Positions 52,593 through 62,050 are shown, numbered from the stretch's first letter. The stretch is 64,000 nucleotides of DNA from Lentzea albida (GCF_900111005.1 NZ_FOFV01000012.1:233215-297214), one strand, 5' to 3'. Program-made: numbers and translations. Notes: generated by a model not told the origin, from the sequence alone.

Positions 52593-53206
52593 TCGTCGTG
52601 ACCTCCCCCGGGCAGCGCCGGATCGACGAGATCGGCGACGAGAGCCGCCGCCGCATCCTCGACGCCGCCGAGGAGCTCTTCGCCGAGCGCGGGTTCGACC
52701 GGACGTCCTTTGTGGACATCGCGAAGCGGTCGGGCATCAGCCGGGGCTCGATCCCGTGGCACTTCAAGAACAAGGACGGCCTCGTGATGGCCGTCGTCGA
52801 ACGGGCCGTCGCGCGCATCTGGCCCGTCGAGCGCTACGAGTCGGTGCCGTCGATCACCGAGGTGTTCTCCGAGACCGCCGAACTGCTCAGGACCGGCAAC
52901 TCCGCGCTGGTGTTCATGATCCTGGTCGAGGCGCTCGGCGGCCGGGGCGTGGTGCACGACCAGTACCGGGAGTTCTTCTCGCGCCGGCGGGCGGGCATCG
53001 AGGAACTGCTGCGCTTCAAGCGCCCGGCGGGGCTCGACCCCGAGCAGGCGGCCGAACGGGAGCGCACCGCCGCCGTGGCGTTGAACGGCGCGCTCCTCGG
53101 CATCCACCTGCAGGCGCTGGTCGATCCGGAGAACGTCGACCTGGACGCCGCGCTGGTCGCGATCGCGACGATGTTCGACCGGAACCTCGCGGACGTCTGG
53201 CGCTAG
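52589..53206 (+). CDS. TetR-family regulator
   Basis: 205 residues from ATG 52589, overlapping the MFS stop. HTH region: RRRILDAAEELFAERGFDRT, SFVDIAKRSGISRGSIPWHF. The C-terminal ligand domain is variable. It probably controls the MFS gene and the divergent SDR gene. Its TAG stop (53204-53206) is the first three bases of the MITE-like repeat, so the insertion may have set the C-terminus (FDRNLADVWR). Confidence 0.9.
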   Translation: MIVVTSPGQRRIDEIGDESRRRILDAAEELFAERGFDRTSFVDIAKRSGISRGSIPWHFKNKDGLVMAVVERAVARIWPVERYESVPSITEVFSETAELLRTGNSALVFMILVEALGGRGVVHDQYREFFSRRRAGIEELLRFKRPAGLDPEQAAERERTAAVALNGALLGIHLQALVDPENVDLDAALVAIATMFDRNLADVWR

Positions 53207-53370
53207 GTCGTGTCCCGGAGGTTCGTCCGGTGGCAGGCGCGGTCGAGAGACCCGGAGGCGGTGCCGCCGCGACGTCCTCATACCGGGTTGTGTTCGGGCG
53301 TCGCGGCGGTGCCGCCTCCAGGGCCCTCACCCGCTACTGCCGCCCGACGAGGCCTCCGGGACACGGCCTG
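53204..53370. repeat. MITE-like repeat, copy 2
   Basis: 167 bp, about 15 differences and one gap against copy 1 (32711-32878). It starts TAGGTCGTGTCCCGGA and ends TCCGGGACACGGCCTG. Inserted between two converging genes, it provides the stop of tetR on the plus strand and the last 30 codons plus stop of the decarboxylase on the minus strand. Confidence 0.85.
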
Positions 53371-54759
53371 ACGGAGTCGGTGCAGGACCAGGCCGATGTC
53401 GGCCTCGGACGTGCGGTGGTTGGTGACGCAGGCGCGGATGCCGCGCCTGCCCGCCACCACCACGGGTCCGAGCAGCGCCACGTTCTCCGCGATCAGCCGC
53501 TCCAGCAACGCGCGGTGCTCGTCGTCCGAGGCACCGTCCACGGCGAAGCACACCGCCGTCAGGGTCACCGGCGCCAGCAACGTGAGGCCGGGCGTGGCCT
53601 CGATGCCGTCGCCCAGCCGCCGCGCCAGCGCCAGGGTGCGCGCGTTCGCGTCGCGGAACGCCGAGACACCGAACGCCTGCAGCGCGCTCCACACCTTGAA
53701 CGCCTTGAAGTTGCGGGAAAGCTGCAGCCCGTAGTCCATGTAGTCGGTCATCAGCGGGTCCTCGGCGACCGTCAGGTACGAGGAGTCGAACGCGAACGCG
53801 TCCCGCAGCTTCGCGCCGTCGCGGACGAGCAGGCAGCCCGCCTCCAGCGGCGCGTGCAGCAGCTTGTGCGGGTCCAGTGTGATCGAGTCGGCGCGGGCGC
53901 AGCCGCCCATCAGGCCGCGCATCTCCTCCGACAGCAGGAAGAGCGCGCCGTAGGCACCGTCGACGTGCAGCCACAGGTCCTCCGCGGCGCACAGGTCGGC
54001 GATCTCGTCCAGCGGGTCCACCGAGCCCGTCGACACCGTGCCGCAGGTGCCGACCACGTACCACGGCCGCAACCCGGCGGCGCGGTCTTCCTCCACGGCC
54101 GCCCGGAGTGCGTGCACGTCCATGCGGTGCAACGGATCCGTGGCGATGTGACGCACGTTGTCCAGGCCGATGCCGAGGACCGCGGCGGCCTTGTCGACAC
54201 TGCGGTGCGCCTCGACGGACGTGTAGACGACCAGCGGTGCCGCGTCCCGTTGCAGACCGGTGGCGTGGAAGTCGGGCACGCGGTCGTGCAGCGCCGTGGC
54301 CAGTGCCTGCAGGGTGGCGAGCGAACCGCCACCGGTGAGGATTCCCCTGGCGCCAGAGGGAAATCCGACGACCGAGGCCAGCCACTCCAGCACGGAACGC
54401 TCGACCACGCTGGCCGCCGGCGACAGCTGCCAGAAGTTGCAGTTCTGGTTCATGGCGGCGGCCATCGCCTCGGCGTACGGGGCGATGCCGTTGGGCGGGC
54501 CGAGGACGTAGGCGAGGAACCGCGGGTGCGCGACCGTCGTCGAGTTGGGCAGGATCGTGCTCTCCCAGGCGTCGAACAGCCCGTCCACACCGACGCCGTG
54601 CTCGGGCATCGGCGTGGCGAGCAACGACGACAGCGCGTCGCGGTCGGGCGCCGGCAGGATCTCGGCCTCGGGCAGGCCTCGTTCGTAGGAGTCCAGCAGC
54701 GCCACCAGCCTCGCGCCTGCCCTGTCACGTTCTTCGTCGGTCAGAAGCAGTTCGTTCAC
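53278..54759 (-). CDS. PLP-dependent group II amino acid decarboxylase
   Basis: 493 residues from GTG 54759. AADC-like features: substrate/PLP region NCNFWQLSPAAS, His185 (SVEAHRSVDKAA) stacking on PLP, Asp267 (HVDGAYG), and Lys299 in DPHKLLHAPLEAG forming the aldimine. It would decarboxylate an aromatic or related L-amino acid. Residues 464-493 (QAVSRRPRRAAVAGEG onward) are encoded by the MITE-like repeat and have no counterpart expected in the family. Divergent from an Lrp-type regulator. Confidence 0.9.
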   Translation of the reverse strand: MNELLLTDEERDRAGARLVALLDSYERGLPEAEILPAPDRDALSSLLATPMPEHGVGVDGLFDAWESTILPNSTTVAHPRFLAYVLGPPNGIAPYAEAMAAAMNQNCNFWQLSPAASVVERSVLEWLASVVGFPSGARGILTGGGSLATLQALATALHDRVPDFHATGLQRDAAPLVVYTSVEAHRSVDKAAAVLGIGLDNVRHIATDPLHRMDVHALRAAVEEDRAAGLRPWYVVGTCGTVSTGSVDPLDEIADLCAAEDLWLHVDGAYGALFLLSEEMRGLMGGCARADSITLDPHKLLHAPLEAGCLLVRDGAKLRDAFAFDSSYLTVAEDPLMTDYMDYGLQLSRNFKAFKVWSALQAFGVSAFRDANARTLALARRLGDGIEATPGLTLLAPVTLTAVCFAVDGASDDEHRALLERLIAENVALLGPVVVAGRRGIRACVTNHRTSEADIGLVLHRLRQAVSRRPRRAAVAGEGPGGGTAATPEHNPV

Positions 54760-54784
54760 GAGGAGCAGATTAGGCCGGATGGAC

Positions 54785-54840
54785 TGGCACACGATTGCCA
54801 CTTCAACCCCTCCGAAGCTGCTTCGTGGCACACTCTGCCA
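54785..54840. promoter_or_regulatory. Two TGGCA-N5/6-TGCCA sites in the decarboxylase/Lrp promoter
   Basis: TGGCA-CACGAT-TGCCA (54785-54800) and TGGCA-CACTC-TGCCA (54826-54840) are 41 bp apart, close to four helical turns. The second abuts the GTG start of the Lrp-type gene. They suit binding by an Lrp multimer. Confidence 0.6.
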
Positions 54841-55278
54841 GTGGACCGCATCGATCGCGCAATCATCCGCCACCTCCAGGAGGACGGTCGTCTCACCAAC
54901 ACCGAACTGGCCGACAAGGTGGGCCTCACGCCGTCGCCGTGCCTGCGGCGGGTTCGAGCGCTGGAGGAGGCCGGGGTGATCACCGGCTACCACGCGGCCG
55001 TCGACCCCGTGGCGCTCGGCCGGGGCTTCCGCGTGCTGCTGCACATCGACCTCCACGCGCAGGACCTCGGCACCATCGAGGCGTTCGAGGCGCGGATCGC
55101 GGAGATCGACGCCGTCGAGTCCTGCGTGCGGATGTTCGGACAGCCCGACTACCACCTGTGGATCGCGGTCGCCGACATCGCCGCGTACGAGCAGCTCTAC
55201 ATGTCGGCGCTGACGAGGTTGCCGGGCGTGGCGCGCACGAACTCGCAGTTCCCGATGAAGACCGTGCTACCGCGGTAG
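54841..55278 (+). CDS. Lrp/AsnC-family regulator
   Basis: 145 residues from GTG 54841. The HTH reads IDRAIIRHLQEDGRLTNTEL and ADKVGLTPSPCLRRVRALEE. The RAM domain follows with VESCVRMFGQPDYHLWIAV. Divergent from the decarboxylase, with two symmetric repeats between, it probably responds to the amino acid substrate of that enzyme. The start directly follows the second repeat, leaving no ribosome site, so leaderless translation is likely. Confidence 0.9.
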   Translation: MDRIDRAIIRHLQEDGRLTNTELADKVGLTPSPCLRRVRALEEAGVITGYHAAVDPVALGRGFRVLLHIDLHAQDLGTIEAFEARIAEIDAVESCVRMFGQPDYHLWIAVADIAAYEQLYMSALTRLPGVARTNSQFPMKTVLPR

Positions 55279-55404
55279 CACGCGAAGAGTGCGCCGGGGT
55301 ACGACGACCCGGCGGCGCGGTCCTGCGACCGTTCTCGCATGCCCAGAACCACTTCGGTCGCTGATGTAAGTTCGACGGAGGTTCCGTGGGGGCGGTGGGG
55401 GTCC

Positions 55405-56610
55405 GTGAAGTTCGCCGAGGTCAAGCAGTTCCTCCTCACCGGTGCCGCCACGCTCTTCGCCGCGCGCCGGCTCGTCAGGACACCCCCTCCGGCCCGGTGG
55501 AGGCACGTCCGGCTGGTGCTCACGCTCGGCCTGGCCGCGCTGGTGGTGGCCCTGGACGTGGCCGTCCCGCCCGGCCGCTACGGCTGGGACTACCCGGTCC
55601 CGGGCTGGTGGTTCACGGGGATCGCCGCGGCGTCGGTGGTGATGTCGCTCAGGAACCCGCTGTGGGCGTGGCGCGGGTGCGCGCTGCTGCTGGCCGTCAC
55701 CCCGATGATCAACTGGCTCTGGAGCGACGACTGGCTCTGGCCCTGGTCGCCCGGCCTGGTCGTCGCGACCACGGCGATGGCGCTGGTCGTCGGCCAGAAC
55801 TACCGCCAGGTCGTGCTGGCGTGGGTGTTCCTCTTCACCGTGGCGTCCGCGTGGGTCTGGTCCGGGAACTACCTGCAGTTCACGCTCATGGCCAGTGCCG
55901 TCGTCGGCGGAGCGCTCGTCCTCGGCAACGCCATGCGGTTGCGGCGCATCGCCGAGGCGGACAGCGCCGAACAACACACACGGGCCACCAAGCTGGAGGA
56001 ACGCGCGGTCATCGCGCGCGAACTGCACGACGTCGTGGCGCACCACATGTCCGTGCTGGCCCTCCGCGCCGGGAGCGCGCGCTACCGGTTCGACGACCTG
56101 CCACCGGAACTGGTCACCGAGTTCGACGAGATGCAGTCCACGGCACGTGAGGGTCTCACCGAGATGCGACGGCTGCTGGGCGTCCTGCGCAACGAGAACG
56201 GCGAGCTGGAAACCGCACCGCAACCGCGCGTGGAGGAGATCGCCGACCTGGTCGACCGGCTGCGCGGCGCGGGAGTCGCCGTGTCGCTGGAGGTCGAGGG
56301 CAACGTGCGGGACGTGCCCGCGGGCGTGGCGCTGTCGGCGTACCGCATCGCCCAGGAGGCCCTGAGCAACGCCGTGCGCCACGCGCCGGGCTCCACTGTG
56401 GACGTCGAGATCTCCGCGACGCCGGGGGAACTGCGGCTCGTGGTGGCCAACAGCGCTGCAACCGAGCCCGTGCCGGCCGCCGACGGCAGGACACGGCACG
56501 GGTTGCTGGGGATGCGCGAACGGGTCGCGGCGCTCAACGGCGCGTTCCGGGCAGGGCCGGACGGAGGCGGGTTCGTCGTGGCGGTGACGTTGCCGTTGAA
56601 CGGAGGATGA
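55405..56610 (+). CDS. Sensor histidine kinase (HisKA_3 type)
   Basis: 401 residues from GTG 55405, chosen over ATG 55339 because the extra 22 residues look non-coding; the choice is uncertain. About five membrane helices (36-175), a coiled linker, then His208 in ERAVIARELHDVVAHHMSVL. The ATPase N box is AYRIAQEALSNAVRHAP and the G box GLLGMRERVAAL. The response regulator follows 4 nt downstream. Confidence 0.9.
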   Translation: MKFAEVKQFLLTGAATLFAARRLVRTPPPARWRHVRLVLTLGLAALVVALDVAVPPGRYGWDYPVPGWWFTGIAAASVVMSLRNPLWAWRGCALLLAVTPMINWLWSDDWLWPWSPGLVVATTAMALVVGQNYRQVVLAWVFLFTVASAWVWSGNYLQFTLMASAVVGGALVLGNAMRLRRIAEADSAEQHTRATKLEERAVIARELHDVVAHHMSVLALRAGSARYRFDDLPPELVTEFDEMQSTAREGLTEMRRLLGVLRNENGELETAPQPRVEEIADLVDRLRGAGVAVSLEVEGNVRDVPAGVALSAYRIAQEALSNAVRHAPGSTVDVEISATPGELRLVVANSAATEPVPAADGRTRHGLLGMRERVAALNGAFRAGPDGGGFVVAVTLPLNGG

Positions 56611-56614
56611 CCAG

Positions 56615-57274
56615 GTGGGCATCACGGTGCTGATCGTCGACGACCAGACGATGGTCCGGCAGAGCTTCCACGCCGTGCTCGACGCACAGCCGGACATCAC
56701 CGTCGTGGGCGAGGCCGGCAACGGCGCCGACGCCGTGCACGCCGCCGTCCGCGACCGGCCGGACGTCGTGCTGATGGACGTCCGCATGCCGGTCATGGAC
56801 GGGCTGGAGGCCACCGGTGCGATCCTCGGCCACCCGGACCTGGCGGACGTGCGGGTCCTGATGCTGACCACGTTCGACATCGACGAGTACGTCTACGGCG
56901 CTCTGCGGGCGGGCGCCAGCGGCTTCCTGCTCAAGGACGCGCCGCTGGACGACCTGGTCAACGCCGTGCGCGTGGTCGCAGCGGGCAACGCCCTGTTCGC
57001 CCCGGCGGTCACCCGTCGCCTGGTGGCGGAGTTCGCCGCGCGCCTGCCGGTGAAGCCCGACCGCGCTCACCGCCTCACCGCGCAGGAGCTCAAGGTGCTG
57101 CGCCTGGTCGCGCGCGGCCTGTCGAACACCGAGATCGCGGCGGCGCTCGTGATCGTCGAGCAGACGGCGAAGACGCACGTCAGCCGCGTGTTCGCCAAGC
57201 TCGGGGTGCGCGACCGGGCGCAGGCGATCGTCGCGGCCTACGAGATGGGTCTCGTCGTGCCGGGCGAGAACTAG
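56615..57274 (+). CDS. NarL/LuxR-type response regulator
   Basis: 219 residues from GTG 56615, CGGAGG 8 nt upstream. Receiver domain with phospho-acceptor Asp55 (VVLMDVRMP) and Lys in FLLKDAP. C-terminal LuxR HTH: LTAQELKVLRLVARGLSN, TEIAAALVIVEQTAKTHV. Cognate partner of the preceding kinase; targets unknown. Confidence 0.93.
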   Translation: MGITVLIVDDQTMVRQSFHAVLDAQPDITVVGEAGNGADAVHAAVRDRPDVVLMDVRMPVMDGLEATGAILGHPDLADVRVLMLTTFDIDEYVYGALRAGASGFLLKDAPLDDLVNAVRVVAAGNALFAPAVTRRLVAEFAARLPVKPDRAHRLTAQELKVLRLVARGLSNTEIAAALVIVEQTAKTHVSRVFAKLGVRDRAQAIVAAYEMGLVVPGEN

Positions 57275-57293
57275 AGCGTTTCCGTCCGGTCGG

Positions 57294-60191
57294 TCAGGCC
57301 AGGTCCTCGGCCTGCAGCTCCGCCCGTGACGACACCCCGAGCTTGCGCAGCACCCGTGCCGCGTGCTGCTCGACGGTCCGCGGCGACAGGAACAGCACGT
57401 CCGCGATCTTGCGGTTCGTGTGCCCGGCCACCAGGAGCCGGGCGACCTCCTGCTCGCGCGGCGAGAGCTCGTCGCCGTACCCGCGCCTGCCCCGGCGCGA
57501 CGGCTTGCCTCCGCCGATGCTGCGCAGCTGGTGCCGGCACCGGGCCGCGTCGCGGGTGGCGCCCAGGCCGTCGAACGTGTCGACCAGCGCCGACAGGATC
57601 TCCGCCGCCTTCTCCTGGTCGGTGGCCAGCAGGCACGCGGCCTCGCGTTCGGCGACCAGCGCGGTGAGGTAGGGCGCCGGCAGCGCCGAGTACCTGTCCG
57701 CGGCCTCGCGGTAGAGCGCCACGGCGGTGTCGGTCTGGCCGCGTGCCTCGGCGAGCAGGGCGCGGCACCAGGCAACCGAGGCGAACGCCATCGGCGCGTC
57801 ACGGCCCTCCACGCCCGTGGCGAACTCCTCGATGAACGTCTCGGCGTCGGTCTCCCGGCCGGCCGCGAGGAACGTGGCCACGGCGATCGGGCCCAGTTCG
57901 GTCGCCCACACCCACACGCCCTTGCCCCGCACGATCGCGAGGCCCCGGTCGACGTCCACGCAGGCGCGGGTGACCTCGTCCTGGGCCAGCACGGTCCGCG
58001 CCAACGCCGCGCAGCCCGCGATGGCGACCGGGGTGATCGACTCCTCGGGGGCGAACGCGCCGGTCTCGGTGAGGTAGCTGGTCGCCTCCGCCCACTCGCC
58101 GCGGGCCGTGGCGAGCGAGCCGAGGATCAGGCACAGCTCGCTGGCCAGCGGGAACAGGTCGCGGTACTCGTCCAGCAGCGCCATCGCCCGTTCGGCCAGG
58201 CCGTCCCACCCGCCGGTCAGCCAGTCCAGGCGCGCTCTCGTAGCGTGCGCGGTGCTGGCCACGAACGGGGCGCCGCACTCGGAGGCGTAGCGCAGGCCGT
58301 CGCGCAGCAGGTCGGCGCAGAGGTCGAGGTGACCGGTGGTGGTCAGCGCGTCGGCGAGGTTGCAGTGCGCGCGGGCGACCTGGCGCAGTTCGCCGGGTGT
58401 GGAGGCGGGCAGGAACTCGAGTTCCGCCAGCACGGCCGGGTCACCGGTGTGCATCCGTGAGCCGATCTCGTTGGCGTACAGGGACATCTTCAACTCGGGG
58501 TCGTCGAACTCCGAGCGGGCGCGGGCGATGCGGTCGAGCCACGGCTGGACCTCGCTCATCGGGGTCGTGCCGAGGTACGACAACGCCAGCACGGCTTCGC
58601 CCCGTGCGGCCAGGTCCGGGCGTTCGGTCAGGTCGGCGACGGCCCGTTCGAGCTCGGACCGGGCCTCCTCGATGCCGCCCGCCTGCCGGATCAGCAGCAC
58701 GCCGCGGTAGTGGCGGACCTGCCCGCGCGCCGCCGTGGACAGCCGCCGGTCGGACAGCAGGCGTTCGAGGGCCTCGGTCGGGTCGAGCTGGTCGAGGCCC
58801 TGGTGGGCGATCTGACCGAGCTTGATCGCGAGCCGGTCGACGTCGGTGGTGGGCACGGCCGGGTCGAGCAGCAGCCGTTGCAGCAGGGCCGTGGCGGTGC
58901 CCGCGTCGCCGTTCTCGACGGCCCGATCTGCCGCCGCCTCGCCGTAGCGCAGCCACGCGGACGTCCGACCGGCGCGTTCGCTGTGTTCGGCGAGCTGCAC
59001 CAGCGGGCGGGGCTCGACCTGGTCGAGCACCTCGACGGCCCGGTGGTGCAACGCCTGGCGGTCGGGACCGCTCAGGGTGTCGTAGACGGCCTGCTGGGCC
59101 AGCGCGTGCCGGAAGCCGTACCGCCGTGCGTCGACCTCGTGCAGGACATGGCCCGACAACGCGTGCGTCAGCGCCTCACGGCTTCCGCTGATCTCGGCCA
59201 CCTCGCCGAGCAGTTCGACGGACGCGGGCGCGCCCAGCACCGCGGCGGCCTCGACCAGCCGGGTGGCGTCGGCGGGCAGCGCGGCCAGGCGTTCGGCGAT
59301 GGCGTCGCGCAGCAGGACCGGCACGTCGACGTTGTCGAGCAGCCGGCGGGCCGTGGCGCCGTCCGCGTGCACGGCGCCGGCCGGATTCCGCAACGCCCGC
59401 AGCGTCTCCTCGACCACGAACGGGATGCCCGCCGTGCGTTCGTGCAGCTTCGCCGCGAACTCCGCCGACACGGGCTCGCCGTCGAGGATCGCGGACGTCA
59501 GGGCCCGCACCTCGGCCACGTCGAGAGGCTCCAGCTCCAGCAACGCGCTGGTGATCCCGGTCGGCGGCCGGTACGCCGACCCGAGCGGCACCCCGCCCGG
59601 CACGTCCTCGCGCCGGTACGTGACCACGATCGACAGGTTCGCCGGCGGATCGCCCATCAGGAACCGCAGCAGCTGCCGCGACCCGTCGTCGGCCCAGTGC
59701 AGGTCCTCGACGACCAGCAGCACCGGCCCGAGCACGCCGATCAGTTCGCGCATCGCCCGGAACAGCCGGTGCCGGTCCGCCCGCGGATCACCGGTCGGGG
59801 GCGGCGGATCGGGCAGGTACGCCGCGAGTTCCGGCAGCAGCGCACCGAGCACACCGGACACCGGGCTCAACCGCGAGCGGTTGCGCGCCAGGCGTTCTGT
59901 GCAGTCGCGCAACGCCTCCAGCACCGCGCCGTACGGGAACGGCTCCCCCACGGGCTGGCAGTGCCCCATGAGGACGGCGATCGGCCCCAGGTCGGCGTCC
60001 AGCAGCTCGCGCACGAGCCGCGACTTCCCGACGCCCGCCTCGCCCTCGACCATGACCACCGCGGGCTGGCTCGGCACGGCGGCGCGCAGTGCGCCGAGCT
60101 GGTCACCTCGGCCCACCAGCACCGGCGAGCTCGTGCGCATCAGTCCGCCGGGGTCGCCGCGCCGCGCCCTGGACTTCGGTGTCCGGCTCAT
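57294..60191 (-). CDS. Large ATP-binding LuxR-family (LAL) regulator
   Basis: 965 residues from ATG 60191 (GTG 60197 is also possible). The N-terminal STAND/AAA ATPase has Walker A GEAGVGKS (50-57) and Walker B-like LLVVEDLHWADDGS. A helical TPR-like middle follows, then the C-terminal LuxR HTH (LSPREQEVARLLVAGHTN, RKIADVLFLSPRTVEQHA). LAL proteins are MalT-like activators that multimerise on an inducer. It is divergent from two protease genes, and a CTACGTAG palindrome lies between, so it may activate them. Confidence 0.9.
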   Translation of the reverse strand: MSRTPKSRARRGDPGGLMRTSSPVLVGRGDQLGALRAAVPSQPAVVMVEGEAGVGKSRLVRELLDADLGPIAVLMGHCQPVGEPFPYGAVLEALRDCTERLARNRSRLSPVSGVLGALLPELAAYLPDPPPPTGDPRADRHRLFRAMRELIGVLGPVLLVVEDLHWADDGSRQLLRFLMGDPPANLSIVVTYRREDVPGGVPLGSAYRPPTGITSALLELEPLDVAEVRALTSAILDGEPVSAEFAAKLHERTAGIPFVVEETLRALRNPAGAVHADGATARRLLDNVDVPVLLRDAIAERLAALPADATRLVEAAAVLGAPASVELLGEVAEISGSREALTHALSGHVLHEVDARRYGFRHALAQQAVYDTLSGPDRQALHHRAVEVLDQVEPRPLVQLAEHSERAGRTSAWLRYGEAAADRAVENGDAGTATALLQRLLLDPAVPTTDVDRLAIKLGQIAHQGLDQLDPTEALERLLSDRRLSTAARGQVRHYRGVLLIRQAGGIEEARSELERAVADLTERPDLAARGEAVLALSYLGTTPMSEVQPWLDRIARARSEFDDPELKMSLYANEIGSRMHTGDPAVLAELEFLPASTPGELRQVARAHCNLADALTTTGHLDLCADLLRDGLRYASECGAPFVASTAHATRARLDWLTGGWDGLAERAMALLDEYRDLFPLASELCLILGSLATARGEWAEATSYLTETGAFAPEESITPVAIAGCAALARTVLAQDEVTRACVDVDRGLAIVRGKGVWVWATELGPIAVATFLAAGRETDAETFIEEFATGVEGRDAPMAFASVAWCRALLAEARGQTDTAVALYREAADRYSALPAPYLTALVAEREAACLLATDQEKAAEILSALVDTFDGLGATRDAARCRHQLRSIGGGKPSRRGRRGYGDELSPREQEVARLLVAGHTNRKIADVLFLSPRTVEQHAARVLRKLGVSSRAELQAEDLA

Positions 60192-60378
60192 CCGCACCGA
60201 TGGTAGGTCATGAACTCGTCCCTGGAGGAACGAGCTCGCCGGCCGCCGCGGGTGCCGCGTCCGGTGCGCAGAGGAAGTCTTTTGGCCTGCAACCGTTTCC
60301 GGATCCGGTTCTGGCGTTCGCGGCAGCGGTTCAGGCGCGCACGATTTTCCGGCGAACGGAATTCAGGTTAAAGACGCG

Positions 60379-60396
60379 TATCCCTACGTAGGGATA
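60379..60396. promoter_or_regulatory. 18-bp perfect palindrome, probable LuxR-type binding site
   Basis: TATCCCTACGTAGGGATA lies between the LAL regulator and the subtilase genes, 92 nt before the first protease. The CTACGTAG core suits NarL/LuxR-type HTH proteins. The rest of 60192-60487 shows no gene. Confidence 0.6.
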
Positions 60397-60487
60397 TCCG
60401 GATTGTTCGTCGTTCGAGGTCGCCCGATGGTGATCGGCACGTGGTCGCCCACCCCTGCCGAGGCGGCCGGAGAACGGAGAACCAGAG

Positions 60488-62050
60488 ATGCGACTTGATC
60501 GCACAACACGCGTGCTGGCGGCGACCGGGCTCGGCCTGGCCGTCGCGGCGGCGGTGAGCAGCCCCGTGTCCGCTCAGACGGGGTCGATCCAGAAGACCTC
60601 CGACCCCGTCGCGGGAAGCTACATCGTCGTGTTCAAGGACGGCGCGAGCGACGCTCCCACCACGAACGCGAAGGCGCTCGACCTGGCCCGCAAGCACGGC
60701 GGCAAGGTCAGCAACACCTACGTCGCGTCGGTGCGCGGGTTCGCGGTGAAGCTCGACGAGGCGGCGGCCAAGCGCCTCGCCGCCGACCCGTCGGTCGCCT
60801 ACGTGCAGCAGGACGGCTGGGCGCGGATGTCCGACACCCAGACGAACCCGACGTGGGGCCTCGACCGGATCGACCAGGCGAACCTGCCCGTCGACGCGAA
60901 GTACACCTACCCGAACACCGCGTCGAACGTGACCGCGTACGTCCTGGACACCGGGATCTACAAGGCGCACACCGAGTTCGAGGGCCGGGCCGAGGACGGC
61001 TACGACTTCATCGACAACGACCCGGACGCCTCGGACTGCCAGGGCCACGGCACGCACGTCGCCGGCACGGTCGGCTCGAAGACGTACGGCGTGGCGAAGA
61101 AGGTCAACCTGGTCGCGGTCCGCGTGCTCGACTGCTCGGGCAACGGCCAGTACTCGCAGATCATCAAGGGCATCGACTGGGTCGCGCAGAACGCGAAGAA
61201 GCCCGCCGTGGCGAACATGAGCCTCGGCGGCGGCGCGGACTCCACTGTGGACAACGCGGTGAAGCGCGCGATCGCGGCGGGCGTGACGTTCGGCCTCGCG
61301 GCCGGCAACAACAACGGCAACGCCTGCAACACCTCCCCCGCCCGCGTGCCGGAGGCCATCACGGTGGCCGCCAGCGACTCGGCCGACAAGCGCTCGATCT
61401 ACACCGGCGGGCAGGCGTCGAACTGGGGCTCGTGCGTCGACATCTTCGGCCCCGGCTCGAACATCACCTCCACCAAGAACGGCGGCGGCACCACCTCGAT
61501 GGGCGGCACCTCGATGGCCACCCCGCACGTCGTCGGCGCCGCCGCGCTGTACGTGTCCGCGAACCCGTCCGCCACCCCTGCCCAGGTTCGCGACGCGCTG
61601 GTGAACAACTCGACGCCGGACAAGATCTCGGACGTCCAGGGCTCGCCGAACAAGCTGCTCAACATCAGCTTCATCGGCGGCGGTGGCCCCGACCCGGAGC
61701 CGTGTGCCGCGGCCACCAACGGTGACGACGTGTCCATTCCGGACAACAACACCGCCGTGTCCTCGTCCGTCAGCGTGACCGGCTGCACGGGCAAGGCCTC
61801 GACCACCACCAAGGTGAAGGTCGACATCAACCACCCCTACACCGCGGACCTCGCGATCGACCTGGTCGGTCCGTCCGGTGCGACCTACAGCCTCAAGAAG
61901 GCGAAGGGCGCGACCTCGACCGGCGGCGTGCACGAGACCTACACGGTCGACGCCTCGGCGGAGAACCGCAACGGCACGTGGAAGTTGCAGGTGACCGACG
62001 TCTGGACCTACGACGCCGGGAACATCGACACCTGGACCCTGACGTTCTGA
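60488..62050 (+). CDS. Secreted subtilisin-like (S8) protease with C-terminal P-domain
   Basis: 520 residues. Signal peptide (1-29, VSAQ end), I9-type propeptide (about 44-110) and S8 domain with Asp154 (YVLDTGI), His187 (GHGTHVAGT), oxyanion Asn in AAGNNNGN and Ser342 (GGTSMATPHV). A P-domain follows from about 407 (NGDDVSIPDNNTAV). It resembles proteinase-K-type actinomycete proteases (aqualysin-like). Tandem with a close paralogue 21 nt downstream. Confidence 0.95.
   Translation: MRLDRTTRVLAATGLGLAVAAAVSSPVSAQTGSIQKTSDPVAGSYIVVFKDGASDAPTTNAKALDLARKHGGKVSNTYVASVRGFAVKLDEAAAKRLAADPSVAYVQQDGWARMSDTQTNPTWGLDRIDQANLPVDAKYTYPNTASNVTAYVLDTGIYKAHTEFEGRAEDGYDFIDNDPDASDCQGHGTHVAGTVGSKTYGVAKKVNLVAVRVLDCSGNGQYSQIIKGIDWVAQNAKKPAVANMSLGGGADSTVDNAVKRAIAAGVTFGLAAGNNNGNACNTSPARVPEAITVAASDSADKRSIYTGGQASNWGSCVDIFGPGSNITSTKNGGGTTSMGGTSMATPHVVGAAALYVSANPSATPAQVRDALVNNSTPDKISDVQGSPNKLLNISFIGGGGPDPEPCAAATNGDDVSIPDNNTAVSSSVSVTGCTGKASTTTKVKVDINHPYTADLAIDLVGPSGATYSLKKAKGATSTGGVHETYTVDASAENRNGTWKLQVTDVWTYDAGNIDTWTLTF

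Noticed and set aside
51296..53206. A real 636-residue MFS-TetR fusion protein
   Set aside because: Deleting one C restores an intact MFS carrier with its own stop and a tetR gene with its own overlapping ATG. After 51866 the fused frame is Arg-rich non-membrane sequence until the TetR start.
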